This document shows positions 1 through 5,047 of a stretch of DNA of 5,047 nucleotides, one piece after another. A program made the translations under genes and the position numbers. The notes under the pieces are model-generated. The model did no database searches. It worked only from the letters and a program-made list of their open reading frames with translations, and was not told the DNA's origin. Every line of letters begins with the position of its first letter. The stretch's first letter is position 1. The stretch is from Ornithinimicrobium sp. (lineage in GTDB: Bacteria > Actinomycetota > Actinomycetes > Actinomycetales > Dermatophilaceae): NCBI GenBank assembly GCA_030145965.1, contig JASKZT010000372.1:1-5047 (forward strand), read 5' to 3'.

Positions 1-7
1 GCGGCGC

Positions 8-55
8 CTTGCCGGGCGGGGCCGGTGGCGGTTGACTGGCACCTTCACCGGCAAG
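8..55. repeat. two competing inverted repeats upstream of the RraA-like gene
   Basis: CTTGCCGG at 8-15 is the exact reverse complement of CCGGCAAG at 48-55 (8 bp, 32-base spacer). GCCGGTG at 21-27 is the exact reverse complement of CACCGGC at 46-52 (7 bp, 18-base spacer). The two 3' arms overlap, so only one stem could form at a time, and both end just before the ribosome-binding site at 57-62. They could be an RNA leader structure, an operator, the tail of an upstream terminator, or chance pairing in GC-rich DNA. The repeats are seen; any function is a guess. Confidence 0.35.
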
Positions 56-56
56 C

Positions 57-62
57 GGGAGG
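57..62 (+). promoter_or_regulatory. Shine-Dalgarno site of the RraA-like gene
   Basis: GGGAGG lies 4 bases before the ATG at 67. It is a strong match to the anti-Shine-Dalgarno sequence, though the spacing is slightly short. It decides the start in favour of ATG 67 over the in-frame GTG at 25. Confidence 0.7.
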
Positions 63-66
63 CACG

Positions 67-702
67 ATGTCCGTCGATCTGCAGGTATGGCGCGCACGGG
101 CGCTCGCGGTCGGCTGCGCCCCGCTCGTGGACGCGATGGGCAGGCTCCACACCCACCGGTCGCACCTGCCCGCGCTGCGCAGCCCCGCACCGGACCGCGT
201 GCTGTGCGGCCCGGCCGTGACGGTGCAGTACCTGCCCACCCGCGACGACCTGCCGGGCGCCGACCGCGGCTTCGGCGCGGTCTTCGACGTGGCGCTGGAG
301 GACGCCCCGGAGGGTGCGGTGCTCGTCCTCGGCAGCGGCGGCTACCCCGACGTCTCCCACGCCGGCGGCGTCAAGCTCACCCGGGTGGCGCGGCGGCGGA
401 TGGCCGGGGTGCTGGCCGACGGGCAGCTGCGCGACTTCGCCGAGCTCGCCGGCCTCGGCTTCGCGACGTGGTGCCGCGGCGAGGCGGTGCGCTGGGGCGG
501 TGACAGCGTCATGCCCTGGGCGGCCGACGTCGCCGTGGAGGTGGCGGGCGTGACCGTCGCGCCCGGGGACCTCGTCTACGTCGACGCGACCGGCGGCGTG
601 GTCGTGCCCGCGGCCAGCGCCGAGGACGTGCTGGCCGAGGCCGAGACGATCGTCGCCGACGACCTGCGCGACCAGGAGCGGCTGCGCTCGCAGGACCGCT
701 GA
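67..702 (+). CDS. RraA-like / class II pyruvate aldolase-fold family protein
   Basis: The product is 211 residues, a usual length for the RraA-like family, which includes 4-hydroxy-4-methyl-2-oxoglutarate / oxaloacetate-decarboxylase-type aldolases and the RNase E inhibitor RraA, and is often misnamed 'demethylmenaquinone methyltransferase'. Visible family marks, in order, are GPAVTV at residues 48-53, a Gly-Gly at 100-101, the signature DGQLRD at 118-123 (in aldolase members this region supplies substrate- and metal-binding Arg and Asp, here R122 and D123), and the C-terminal VAPGDLVYVDATGGVVVPA block at about 164-182. The charged C-terminal helix resembles that of relatives. There is no signal peptide or membrane segment, so it is presumably a cytosolic homotrimer or hexamer, as known for the family. 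The ATG at 67 was chosen for its Shine-Dalgarno. The gene converges on oleD with a 24-base gap and need not be functionally linked to the olefin genes. Family membership is confident; the substrate is unknown. Confidence 0.85.
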   Translation: MSVDLQVWRARALAVGCAPLVDAMGRLHTHRSHLPALRSPAPDRVLCGPAVTVQYLPTRDDLPGADRGFGAVFDVALEDAPEGAVLVLGSGGYPDVSHAGGVKLTRVARRRMAGVLADGQLRDFAELAGLGFATWCRGEAVRWGGDSVMPWAADVAVEVAGVTVAPGDLVYVDATGGVVVPAASAEDVLAEAETIVADDLRDQERLRSQDR

Positions 703-707
703 GCGTC

Positions 708-734
708 ACCTCCGCCGGGGGGGGTCTCAGACCC
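708..734. terminator. possible hairpins in the convergent intergenic gap
   Basis: Between the two convergent genes, 708-713 (ACCTCC) can pair with 720-725 (GGGGGT) with one G-T wobble around a six-base loop. Overlapping it, GGGTCT at 722-727 and AGACCC at 729-734 form a perfect 6-bp palindrome with one central base that spans the oleD stop codon. Neither is followed by a T-run on either strand, so this is not a canonical intrinsic terminator. A short bidirectional stop signal at the junction is plausible but unproven, and GC-rich chance pairing is a real alternative. Confidence 0.25.
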
Positions 735-1716
735 GGGACGCCTCCGCGAGGCGGTGCAGGCCCTCGTCGAGGCCGACGCGCGGGGTCCAGCCGAGGACCT
801 CGCGGGTGCGGCGCTGGTCGAACCAGTGGGCCGTGCTCAGCTGCTCGGCGAGGAAGCGGGTCAGCGGCGGCTGGGTGATGGCCGGGACGCCGGGCAGCCG
901 CTGCGACAGCGCGACGGCGCCCTCGACCGCGGCACCGAGGCCCCACGCCAGCGGGCGCGGGACGTGCAGCCGGGGCTCCGGGGCGCCGACCGCCCGGCAG
1001 ATGGCCGCCACGAGCTCGCCGATGGGCCGCGGCTCGCCGTTGGTCACGACGAACGCCTCGCCGTGCGCCTCGTCGATCCGCTCGAGCGCGGCGACGATCG
1101 CCTCGGCGGCGTTGTCGACGTAGGTCGTGTCGACGAGCACCGTGCCGGGACCGACGAGCGCGAGCCGGCCCTGCCGTGCGCGCTCGGCGATGCGGCCGAC
1201 GAGCTGGGTGTCGCCCGGCCCCCAGACGAGGTGCGGCCGGACGGCCGTCACGGCGAGCTCGGGGGAGTCGGCCAGGAGGGCGAAGAGCTCCGCGGCCGCC
1301 TTGGTGCGGGCGTAGTGACCGCGGGCCCGCATGGGGCTGGCCGGCCCGGCGCCCTCGCCGGCGAGCGAGCTGCCGGTGTGCGCCACGGACGGCGAGGACA
1401 CCTGCACGAGACGGCCGCCGCCCTGCGCCCGCAGCGCCTCCACGACGTGCCGGGTGCCGGTCGCGTTGACCCGGACGAAGTCCATCCAGGGCCCGACCAC
1501 GTCGACCTTCGCGGCCAGGTGCACGACCGCGTCCTGTCCGGCGACGGCCCGGCGCACCGCGTCGGTGTCGCGCACGTCGCCCAGCGACTCCCGGTGACGG
1601 CCCCCGGCGGTGCGGCGCTGCATGACGGTGACGTCCCAGCCGCGCACGGCGAGCAGGTCGGCCACGGCCCCGCCGAGCATCCCGCTGGCACCGGTGACCA
1701 GCACGCGCCCGGGCAT
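727..1716 (-). CDS. oleD: OleD, NAD(P)H-dependent 2-alkyl-3-keto acid reductase (extended SDR)
   Basis: The 329-residue product is a typical length for OleD and extended short-chain dehydrogenases related to 3-beta-HSD. In the Ole pathway, OleD reduces the 2-alkyl-3-ketoalkanoic acid made by OleA to the 3-hydroxy acid used by OleC. The N-terminal Rossmann motif is GASGMLG (residues 9-15). Arg-Arg at 34-35, after the second strand, suggests NADPH preference (inference). D47 fits the adenine-contacting DVRD segment, and HLAAK is at 67-70/71. The catalytic set is Ser107/Ser108 with Y135 and K139 in YARTK. RPHLVWGPGD (160-169) and VDTTYVDNAAEA (195-206) are typical extended-SDR substrate-side motifs. 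No signal peptide is visible; a moderately hydrophobic stretch at about 255-280 could contact membrane or lipid. The ATG start has GAGGAG six bases upstream and shares its A with the oleBC stop (TGATG), indicating translational coupling. It is the last gene of the oleA-oleBC-oleD operon. Confidence 0.93.
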   Translation of the reverse strand: MPGRVLVTGASGMLGGAVADLLAVRGWDVTVMQRRTAGGRHRESLGDVRDTDAVRRAVAGQDAVVHLAAKVDVVGPWMDFVRVNATGTRHVVEALRAQGGGRLVQVSSPSVAHTGSSLAGEGAGPASPMRARGHYARTKAAAELFALLADSPELAVTAVRPHLVWGPGDTQLVGRIAERARQGRLALVGPGTVLVDTTYVDNAAEAIVAALERIDEAHGEAFVVTNGEPRPIGELVAAICRAVGAPEPRLHVPRPLAWGLGAAVEGAVALSQRLPGVPAITQPPLTRFLAEQLSTAHWFDQRRTREVLGWTPRVGLDEGLHRLAEASRV

Positions 1717-1718
1717 CA
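1714..1718 (-). promoter_or_regulatory. TGATG stop-start overlap of oleBC and oleD
   Basis: On the minus strand the oleBC stop TGA (1718-1716) and the oleD start ATG (1716-1714) share one base. Such overlaps usually mean termination-reinitiation coupling, which would tie OleD output to OleBC translation. Confidence 0.8.
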
Positions 1719-4511
1719 GCGGCTCCTCGTCATGGGCGCGCGGTCGCGGAGGAGCCCCGCCGCCCGCTCGCGCAGCGACCGTCCGTGCAGGACGCCCTCG
1801 GCCCAGCGCGAGAGCGCGGCCCGGTCGACCTTGCTGGCGTGGCGCACGTCGACCGGCAGCCAGTCGCGCACGAGCACCGCGGCGACGGGCACCCCGGCCG
1901 CCTCCCGCACGGCCTGGGCGATCCGCGCGGGGGCGATGCGCCCCGGCCCGGCGGGGGAGCCGGTGACCCGTGCCCGGCGGCCGGCCCTGGCCTGCGGCAC
2001 GACGACGACGACGACCTGCTGCGTGGACGCCGGCCCGACGCCGACCACGGCGACGTCGGCCAGCGGGACGCCGGAGAGCCGGCGCAGGCGCTCCTCCACG
2101 GAGTAGGGCGTGACCGGGCCGTCGGCGGTGGTGACCACGTGGGCCAGGCGGCCCTCCACCCACAGCCGTCCCTGCCCGTCCAGGTGCCCGACGTCGCCGG
2201 TCCGGTGCCAGCCGTGCGGCCGGTCGCTCGCGCACTGCGTCGTCCACAGCCGGTCGTAGCGGTCCTTGACGTGCGGCCCCCGGACGACGACCTCGCCGAC
2301 GACGCCGGGCTCGGTGACCAGCTCCTCGGCAGGCACTCCGTCCGGGTCGAGCGGGGCCACGCCCAGGTCGACGCCGTCGAGCGGCCGGCCCACGCACACG
2401 CCCGCCTGCGGCGCCGCACCCGCGTCGGCGTCGGCCTCGGCGACGGGGTCGAGCGTGGTCACCGGCAGGGCCTCGGTCATCCCGTAGGGGGTGTGGGTGG
2501 CGGCCGAGGGGAGGATCCGCCGCACCTGGCGCAGCAGGTCGACCGGGACGGGGGCGCCGGCGGACAGGACGAGCCGCGGCCCGGCCAGGGCCTGGCGGGC
2601 GTCCTCGTCCAGCTCGTCGGCGGTGGCGACGACGTTGCGCAGCGCGGCGGGGGCGGCGAAGACGGCGGTCGCGTCGACGGCGGACACCGCCCGGGCCAGG
2701 CCTTCGGCGGTCAGCGTGTGGGGCGCGGTGACGTCCATGTCCGGCACGACGCCGGTGAGGCCGAGCGCCGGGCCGTAGAGCGCGAACGGCGCGAACGCCG
2801 CGACCAGGCGCTCCCCGCGGCCCAGGCCGAAGGTGTCGCGCAGCAGCGCCACCTGGGCCCCGAGCCGGTCGCGGGTGTAGACGACGCCCTTGGGTGGGCC
2901 GGTCGCGCCGGAGGTGAAGAGCACGGCGCCGTCGGCGCCCCCGTCCAGGGCCTCCGGGTCGGGGAGGCCCACGTCGGCCGCCCGCCCCTCCGCGGCCAGC
3001 GCGTCCAGCTGGTCCCCGCCCGGCTCGACCCGCAGGCGGGTGCCGGGGACGCGGGTGAGGTCGGCGAGCGCGATCGCCCGCCGGATGCCCACGACGTGGC
3101 GGGGGCCGGCCGAGCGCAGCGAGGTGCCGAGCCGGCCCAGGCCGAGGCCGGCGTCGGCCACGACGACGACCGCGCCGACCCGCCACAGGGCGTAGACCAG
3201 GGTGGTCAGCTCGATGCCCGGCGGCACGAGGACCGCGACGCGGTCGCCCGGCCGGACCCCTCGCGCGGCGAGGCCGCGCGCGACCAGCTCGACCTGGCGG
3301 TCCAGCTCGCCGAAGGTCACCGACCGCCGCCCGCCGCGCAGCTCCACGACCGCGGTGGCGCCCGGGTCGGACGTGTCCACGCGGATCGGCACGCGGGCCG
3401 CCTCCGGGCGCGTCCCGGCGGTGGCCGCGGCGACCCCGGCGTCGTCCGCCGCCGGGTCGTCCGGCCGACCCCCGCGGCCCACGGTCTCCTGCAGCCAGCG
3501 CCAGACGACCTCGACCCCCTCGGGCCGGTCCTCGAGCACGAGGTGGGAGGCGCCGGCGTAGCGCTGCACGTCGGCGTGCGGGAGGCGGGAGACCATGTCG
3601 TCGAGGTAGCGCTGGCCGAACACCGGGTCGCGCGGTCCCCACACGAGCAGGGCGGGGACGTCGGCGAGGGCGCCCAGCCCCTCGGCGACGGCGTCGAGGG
3701 CCGGCCGGCTGGGGTGGTCCTCCTCGAACGGGATGTCGGCGACGAAGTCGGCCACGGCGGCCCGCCGGCCCGGCGTCGCGTAGGGCGCGGCGAAGGCGTC
3801 GCGGACCTCCCGCGCCAGCGGCGGCAGGGAGAGCGCGGTCGTGGCGCGCACGAAGGCGGGCGTGCGGCGGCATACCTGCGCCAGGAGCCAGGGGGCGCGC
3901 GCCAGCCGGATGACGGCGGGGGGAGCGTGCTCGGCGGGCTGGTGGACCGCGGTGTTGGTCAGGACCACGCCGGCGAGGTCGTCGACGTGACGCAGCGCCC
4001 ACCCCAACGAGACGGGCCCGCCCCAGTCGTGGGCGAGGACGGAGACGGGCCCGCGCCCGGTGAGCCCGAGCTCGGCGGTGAGGTTGTCGAGGTCGTCGAT
4101 GCGCTGGGGGAGGGTGCGCGGCTCCGCGGTGCGCTCCGACCAGCCCATGCCGAGCTGGTCGACGGCGACGACCCGCCACCCGGCCGGGGCCTGGGCGAGC
4201 ACGCGGCGCCAGAGGTAGGACCACGTCGGGTTGCCGTGGACGCACAGCAGCGTGGGCGCCGACGCGCCTGCGGCGGCGCTCCCCTGCGTCGGCGGCCCGG
4301 TGTCGAGCACGTGCCAGTGCCGGGGCATCCCCTCGGCGTCCGGCGCGACGACGACCCGGGACCACGCCCGGTCGAGGCCGGGCAGGTCGCGCCGGGGCAG
4401 GCCGGGGGGGTCGGCGACCGCGCGCCCGGCGGGGCCGTGGATGCGCTGGGCGAGGGGCTCCTGCTCGCCGACGGCCTCCGGGTGGGCGGGTCCCTGGTCG
4501 TCGCTCCTCAC
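1716..4511 (-). CDS. oleBC: OleBC fusion: beta-lactone decarboxylase + beta-lactone synthetase
   Basis: The 931-residue product joins two Ole enzymes, as known in Actinobacteria such as Micrococcus luteus. OleB (about 1-343) is an alpha/beta-hydrolase of the haloalkane-dehalogenase-like group: HGNPTW at 92-97, nucleophile D162 followed by W163 in HDWGG, probable acid D295 in WGPRDPVF, and H323 in ASHLVLED. It decarboxylates the cis-beta-lactone to an alkene. An Ala/Asp/Gly-rich linker spans about 344-375. OleC (about 376-931) is an ANL-superfamily enzyme: P-loop TSGATGPPKG at 533-542, YGMTE at 676-680, TGD at 771-773, and K894 in the C-terminal RHASKVDR. It uses ATP to convert the 2-alkyl-3-hydroxy acid to the beta-lactone. 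There is no signal peptide; it is cytosolic, possibly in a large Ole assembly. The start is GTG, because oleA's stop lies in the same frame only four codons upstream and no earlier start exists. A Pro/Arg-rich N-terminal stretch of about 40 residues precedes the hydrolase core. Confidence 0.95.
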   Translation of the reverse strand: MRSDDQGPAHPEAVGEQEPLAQRIHGPAGRAVADPPGLPRRDLPGLDRAWSRVVVAPDAEGMPRHWHVLDTGPPTQGSAAAGASAPTLLCVHGNPTWSYLWRRVLAQAPAGWRVVAVDQLGMGWSERTAEPRTLPQRIDDLDNLTAELGLTGRGPVSVLAHDWGGPVSLGWALRHVDDLAGVVLTNTAVHQPAEHAPPAVIRLARAPWLLAQVCRRTPAFVRATTALSLPPLAREVRDAFAAPYATPGRRAAVADFVADIPFEEDHPSRPALDAVAEGLGALADVPALLVWGPRDPVFGQRYLDDMVSRLPHADVQRYAGASHLVLEDRPEGVEVVWRWLQETVGRGGRPDDPAADDAGVAAATAGTRPEAARVPIRVDTSDPGATAVVELRGGRRSVTFGELDRQVELVARGLAARGVRPGDRVAVLVPPGIELTTLVYALWRVGAVVVVADAGLGLGRLGTSLRSAGPRHVVGIRRAIALADLTRVPGTRLRVEPGGDQLDALAAEGRAADVGLPDPEALDGGADGAVLFTSGATGPPKGVVYTRDRLGAQVALLRDTFGLGRGERLVAAFAPFALYGPALGLTGVVPDMDVTAPHTLTAEGLARAVSAVDATAVFAAPAALRNVVATADELDEDARQALAGPRLVLSAGAPVPVDLLRQVRRILPSAATHTPYGMTEALPVTTLDPVAEADADAGAAPQAGVCVGRPLDGVDLGVAPLDPDGVPAEELVTEPGVVGEVVVRGPHVKDRYDRLWTTQCASDRPHGWHRTGDVGHLDGQGRLWVEGRLAHVVTTADGPVTPYSVEERLRRLSGVPLADVAVVGVGPASTQQVVVVVVPQARAGRRARVTGSPAGPGRIAPARIAQAVREAAGVPVAAVLVRDWLPVDVRHASKVDRAALSRWAEGVLHGRSLRERAAGLLRDRAPMTRSR
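1723..1728 (-). promoter_or_regulatory. Shine-Dalgarno site of oleD
   Basis: The minus strand reads GAGGAG, six bases before the oleD ATG and inside the last codons of oleBC. This fixes the oleD start, which matters because the oleD frame is open far upstream and offers no limiting stop codon. Confidence 0.8.
1998..2015 (-). repeat. short GTC trinucleotide run in oleBC
   Basis: The coding strand reads five GTC codons and a GTG, giving six valines in a row (residues 833-838) in the C-terminal subdomain of OleC. This is a core beta-strand position in ANL enzymes, so hydrophobic content is expected, but the near-identical codon run is a potential slippage site. Confidence 0.5.
3387..3482 (-). 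other. interdomain linker of OleBC
   Basis: This segment encodes about residues 344-375 of OleBC. It is rich in Ala, Gly, Asp, Pro and Arg with no recognisable motif, and sits between the end of the OleB hydrolase fold (after the helix WRWLQETV) and the first OleC strands. It probably acts as a flexible tether; boundaries are approximate. Confidence 0.6.
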
Positions 4512-4518
4512 GGCCCTA

Positions 4519-4522
4519 CCTC
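4519..4522 (-). promoter_or_regulatory. Shine-Dalgarno site of oleBC
   Basis: The minus strand reads GAGG, seven bases before the GTG start and overlapping the last two bases of the oleA stop codon. AGGG at 4517-4514 is a second, too-close candidate. The placement supports GTG 4511 as the start and coupling to oleA translation. Confidence 0.6.
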
Positions 4523-5047
4523 ACCAGGTGAGCTCGAGGCACGTCATGTTCAGGCCCGAGCCGACGCCCATCATGAGCACCCGGTCGCCCTTGCCCAGGC
4601 TGTCGGCCTCCTTGGCCAGGGTGATGGCCACGGCGGCCGGCCCGACGTTGCCCAGGGTGGGGAAGGTCAGCGGGATGCGGCTCTCGTCCAGGCCCAGCGC
4701 CTGGGCGGTCCTGCCGGTGTGGACGCTGGAGACCTGGTGCACGACGTAGCGGTCCATGTCGTCCCAGTCGAACTCCTCGCGGGCGTCCTCCCAGAGCTCG
4801 CTGGCCAGCTGCAGGCCGGCCACGAGCAGCCCCTGGGTGTCGGTGCGCATCTCGGTGAAGTCGCCGACGCACAGCTCGTGGTGCTCGGTCGCAGCGCGGC
4901 TGACGCCCCCGACGACCCGGTGCCCCTGGGGGTGCTCGCCCGCCCGGCCCAGCACCATCGCGGCAGCCCCGGAGCCCAGGGTGAGCGTGGCGAAGTGGTC
5001 GATGATGTCCTGCGCCGTCGCGTCCACGGACGCGAGCCGCTCCAGGG
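4521..5047 (-). CDS. oleA: OleA, acyl-CoA condensing thiolase-fold enzyme (5'-truncated by window edge)
   Basis: Only the C-terminal 174 residues are present; the frame stays open through the right edge, so the start lies outside the window. The family is usually about 340-350 residues, so roughly half is missing. OleA carries out non-decarboxylative condensation of two long-chain acyl-CoAs to a 2-alkyl-3-keto acid, the first step of head-to-head olefin synthesis. Counting from the first visible complete residue, LTLGSGAAAMVLG (21-33) is a thiolase/KAS III core motif, catalytic His103 is in VVHQVS, and catalytic Asn133 is in TLGNVGPAA. GVGSGLN (160-166) is the C-terminal glycine motif. The EMRTDTQGLL segment (65-74) is OleA-like rather than FabH-like. 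The nucleophilic Cys and the partner-chain Glu known in OleA are not visible. FabH is the main alternative, excluded by the oleBC-oleD neighbours. A GTG at 5027 is internal, not the start. Confidence 0.92.
   Translation of the reverse strand, partial: LERLASVDATAQDIIDHFATLTLGSGAAAMVLGRAGEHPQGHRVVGGVSRAATEHHELCVGDFTEMRTDTQGLLVAGLQLASELWEDAREEFDWDDMDRYVVHQVSSVHTGRTAQALGLDESRIPLTFPTLGNVGPAAVAITLAKEADSLGKGDRVLMMGVGSGLNMTCLELTW

Larger units (their letters stand above)
1..66. other. left-edge leader / intergenic stretch
   Basis: This short stretch precedes the RraA-like gene. On the + strand, frame 3 ends in a TGA at 33-35, so an upstream co-directional gene could end there, but only about ten codons are visible and this cannot be tested. 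Frame 1 is open into the RraA-like gene and contains a GTG at 25, so a longer N-terminus is formally possible; the Shine-Dalgarno at 57-62 argues against it. The stretch also holds two overlapping inverted repeats, listed separately. I see no convincing -35/-10 pair. Confidence 0.4.

Noticed and set aside
32..60. TTGACT at 32-37 as a -35 promoter element.
   Set aside because: The bases 17 away are GC-rich with no -10 resemblance, and the start codon follows too soon.
25..66. GTG at 25 as the start of the RraA-like gene.
   Set aside because: It has no good Shine-Dalgarno, and the extra 14 residues do not look like a family N-terminus, whereas ATG 67 follows GGGAGG.
754..2106. A 450-codon open frame on the + strand lying antisense to oleD and the end of oleBC.
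   Set aside because: The translation has no recognisable domain, is Arg/Gly/Asp/Ala-rich, and sits opposite well-supported genes. Long antisense open frames are expected in DNA this GC-rich.
1719..3386. Calling the C-terminal half of OleBC a generic fatty acyl-CoA ligase or NRPS adenylation domain.
   Set aside because: The HGWHRTGDVGHLD and DVRHASK regions resemble OleC, there is no carrier protein, and the operon context fits beta-lactone synthetase.
1717..4365. The oleD frame stays open about 2.6 kb upstream, apparently giving a protein of over 1200 residues.
   Set aside because: Only the last 329 residues form a real protein (OleD). The upstream part is an Arg/Pro/Ala/Gly-rich out-of-frame reading of oleBC, and oleD has its own Shine-Dalgarno and ATG.
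3483..4511. Calling the N-terminal half of OleBC a haloalkane dehalogenase.
   Set aside because: The Asp-Trp and His-Gly-Asn motifs are shared, but fusion to OleC and the flanking oleA and oleD identify it as the OleB decarboxylase of that superfamily.
4521..5047. Calling the right-edge gene FabH (3-oxoacyl-ACP synthase III).
   Set aside because: It has the same fold and the same His/Asn, but the EMRTDTQGLL segment and the adjacent oleBC-oleD point to OleA.
1..5047. Search by eye for tRNA/rRNA genes, CRISPR arrays, insertion sequences and attachment sites.
   Set aside because: None seen; almost the whole window is accounted for by four coding regions with short gaps.

Overview
The window is very GC-rich DNA; by eye nearly all third codon positions are G or C. 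It carries compact, overlapping genes typical of a high-GC actinobacterium. The gene content and the fused oleBC gene fit the Micrococcales best (for example relatives of Micrococcus or the Intrasporangiaceae). No genus can be assigned from this window alone.

Layout. At the left end, a + strand gene (67-702) encodes a RraA-like / class II pyruvate aldolase-fold protein preceded by a good Shine-Dalgarno sequence. A 24-base gap with small inverted repeats follows, where it converges with a minus-strand operon filling the rest of the window. In transcription order (right to left) that operon is oleA (5' end cut off by the window edge), oleBC (one 931-residue fusion, GTG start) and oleD (329 residues). 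oleA and oleBC are 9 bases apart, and oleBC and oleD overlap by one base (TGATG), so the three are very probably co-transcribed and translationally coupled.

How the genes work together. This is the known Ole pathway for long-chain head-to-head olefins. OleA, a thiolase-superfamily enzyme, condenses two fatty acyl-CoAs to a 2-alkyl-3-keto acid. OleD reduces the ketone with NAD(P)H. The OleC half of OleBC uses ATP to close the 2-alkyl-3-hydroxy acid into a beta-lactone. The OleB half, an alpha/beta-hydrolase related to haloalkane dehalogenases, decarboxylates the lactone to a cis-alkene. All recognisable catalytic residues of OleB, OleC and OleD are present. In OleA the His and Asn are visible, but the nucleophilic Cys lies outside the window.

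The pathway is described in other bacteria, so I do not claim a new system. Points worth a second look are the fusion architecture, the tight translational wiring (including an in-frame oleA stop just before oleBC), the competing inverted repeats ahead of the RraA-like gene, and the unknown substrate of that protein.
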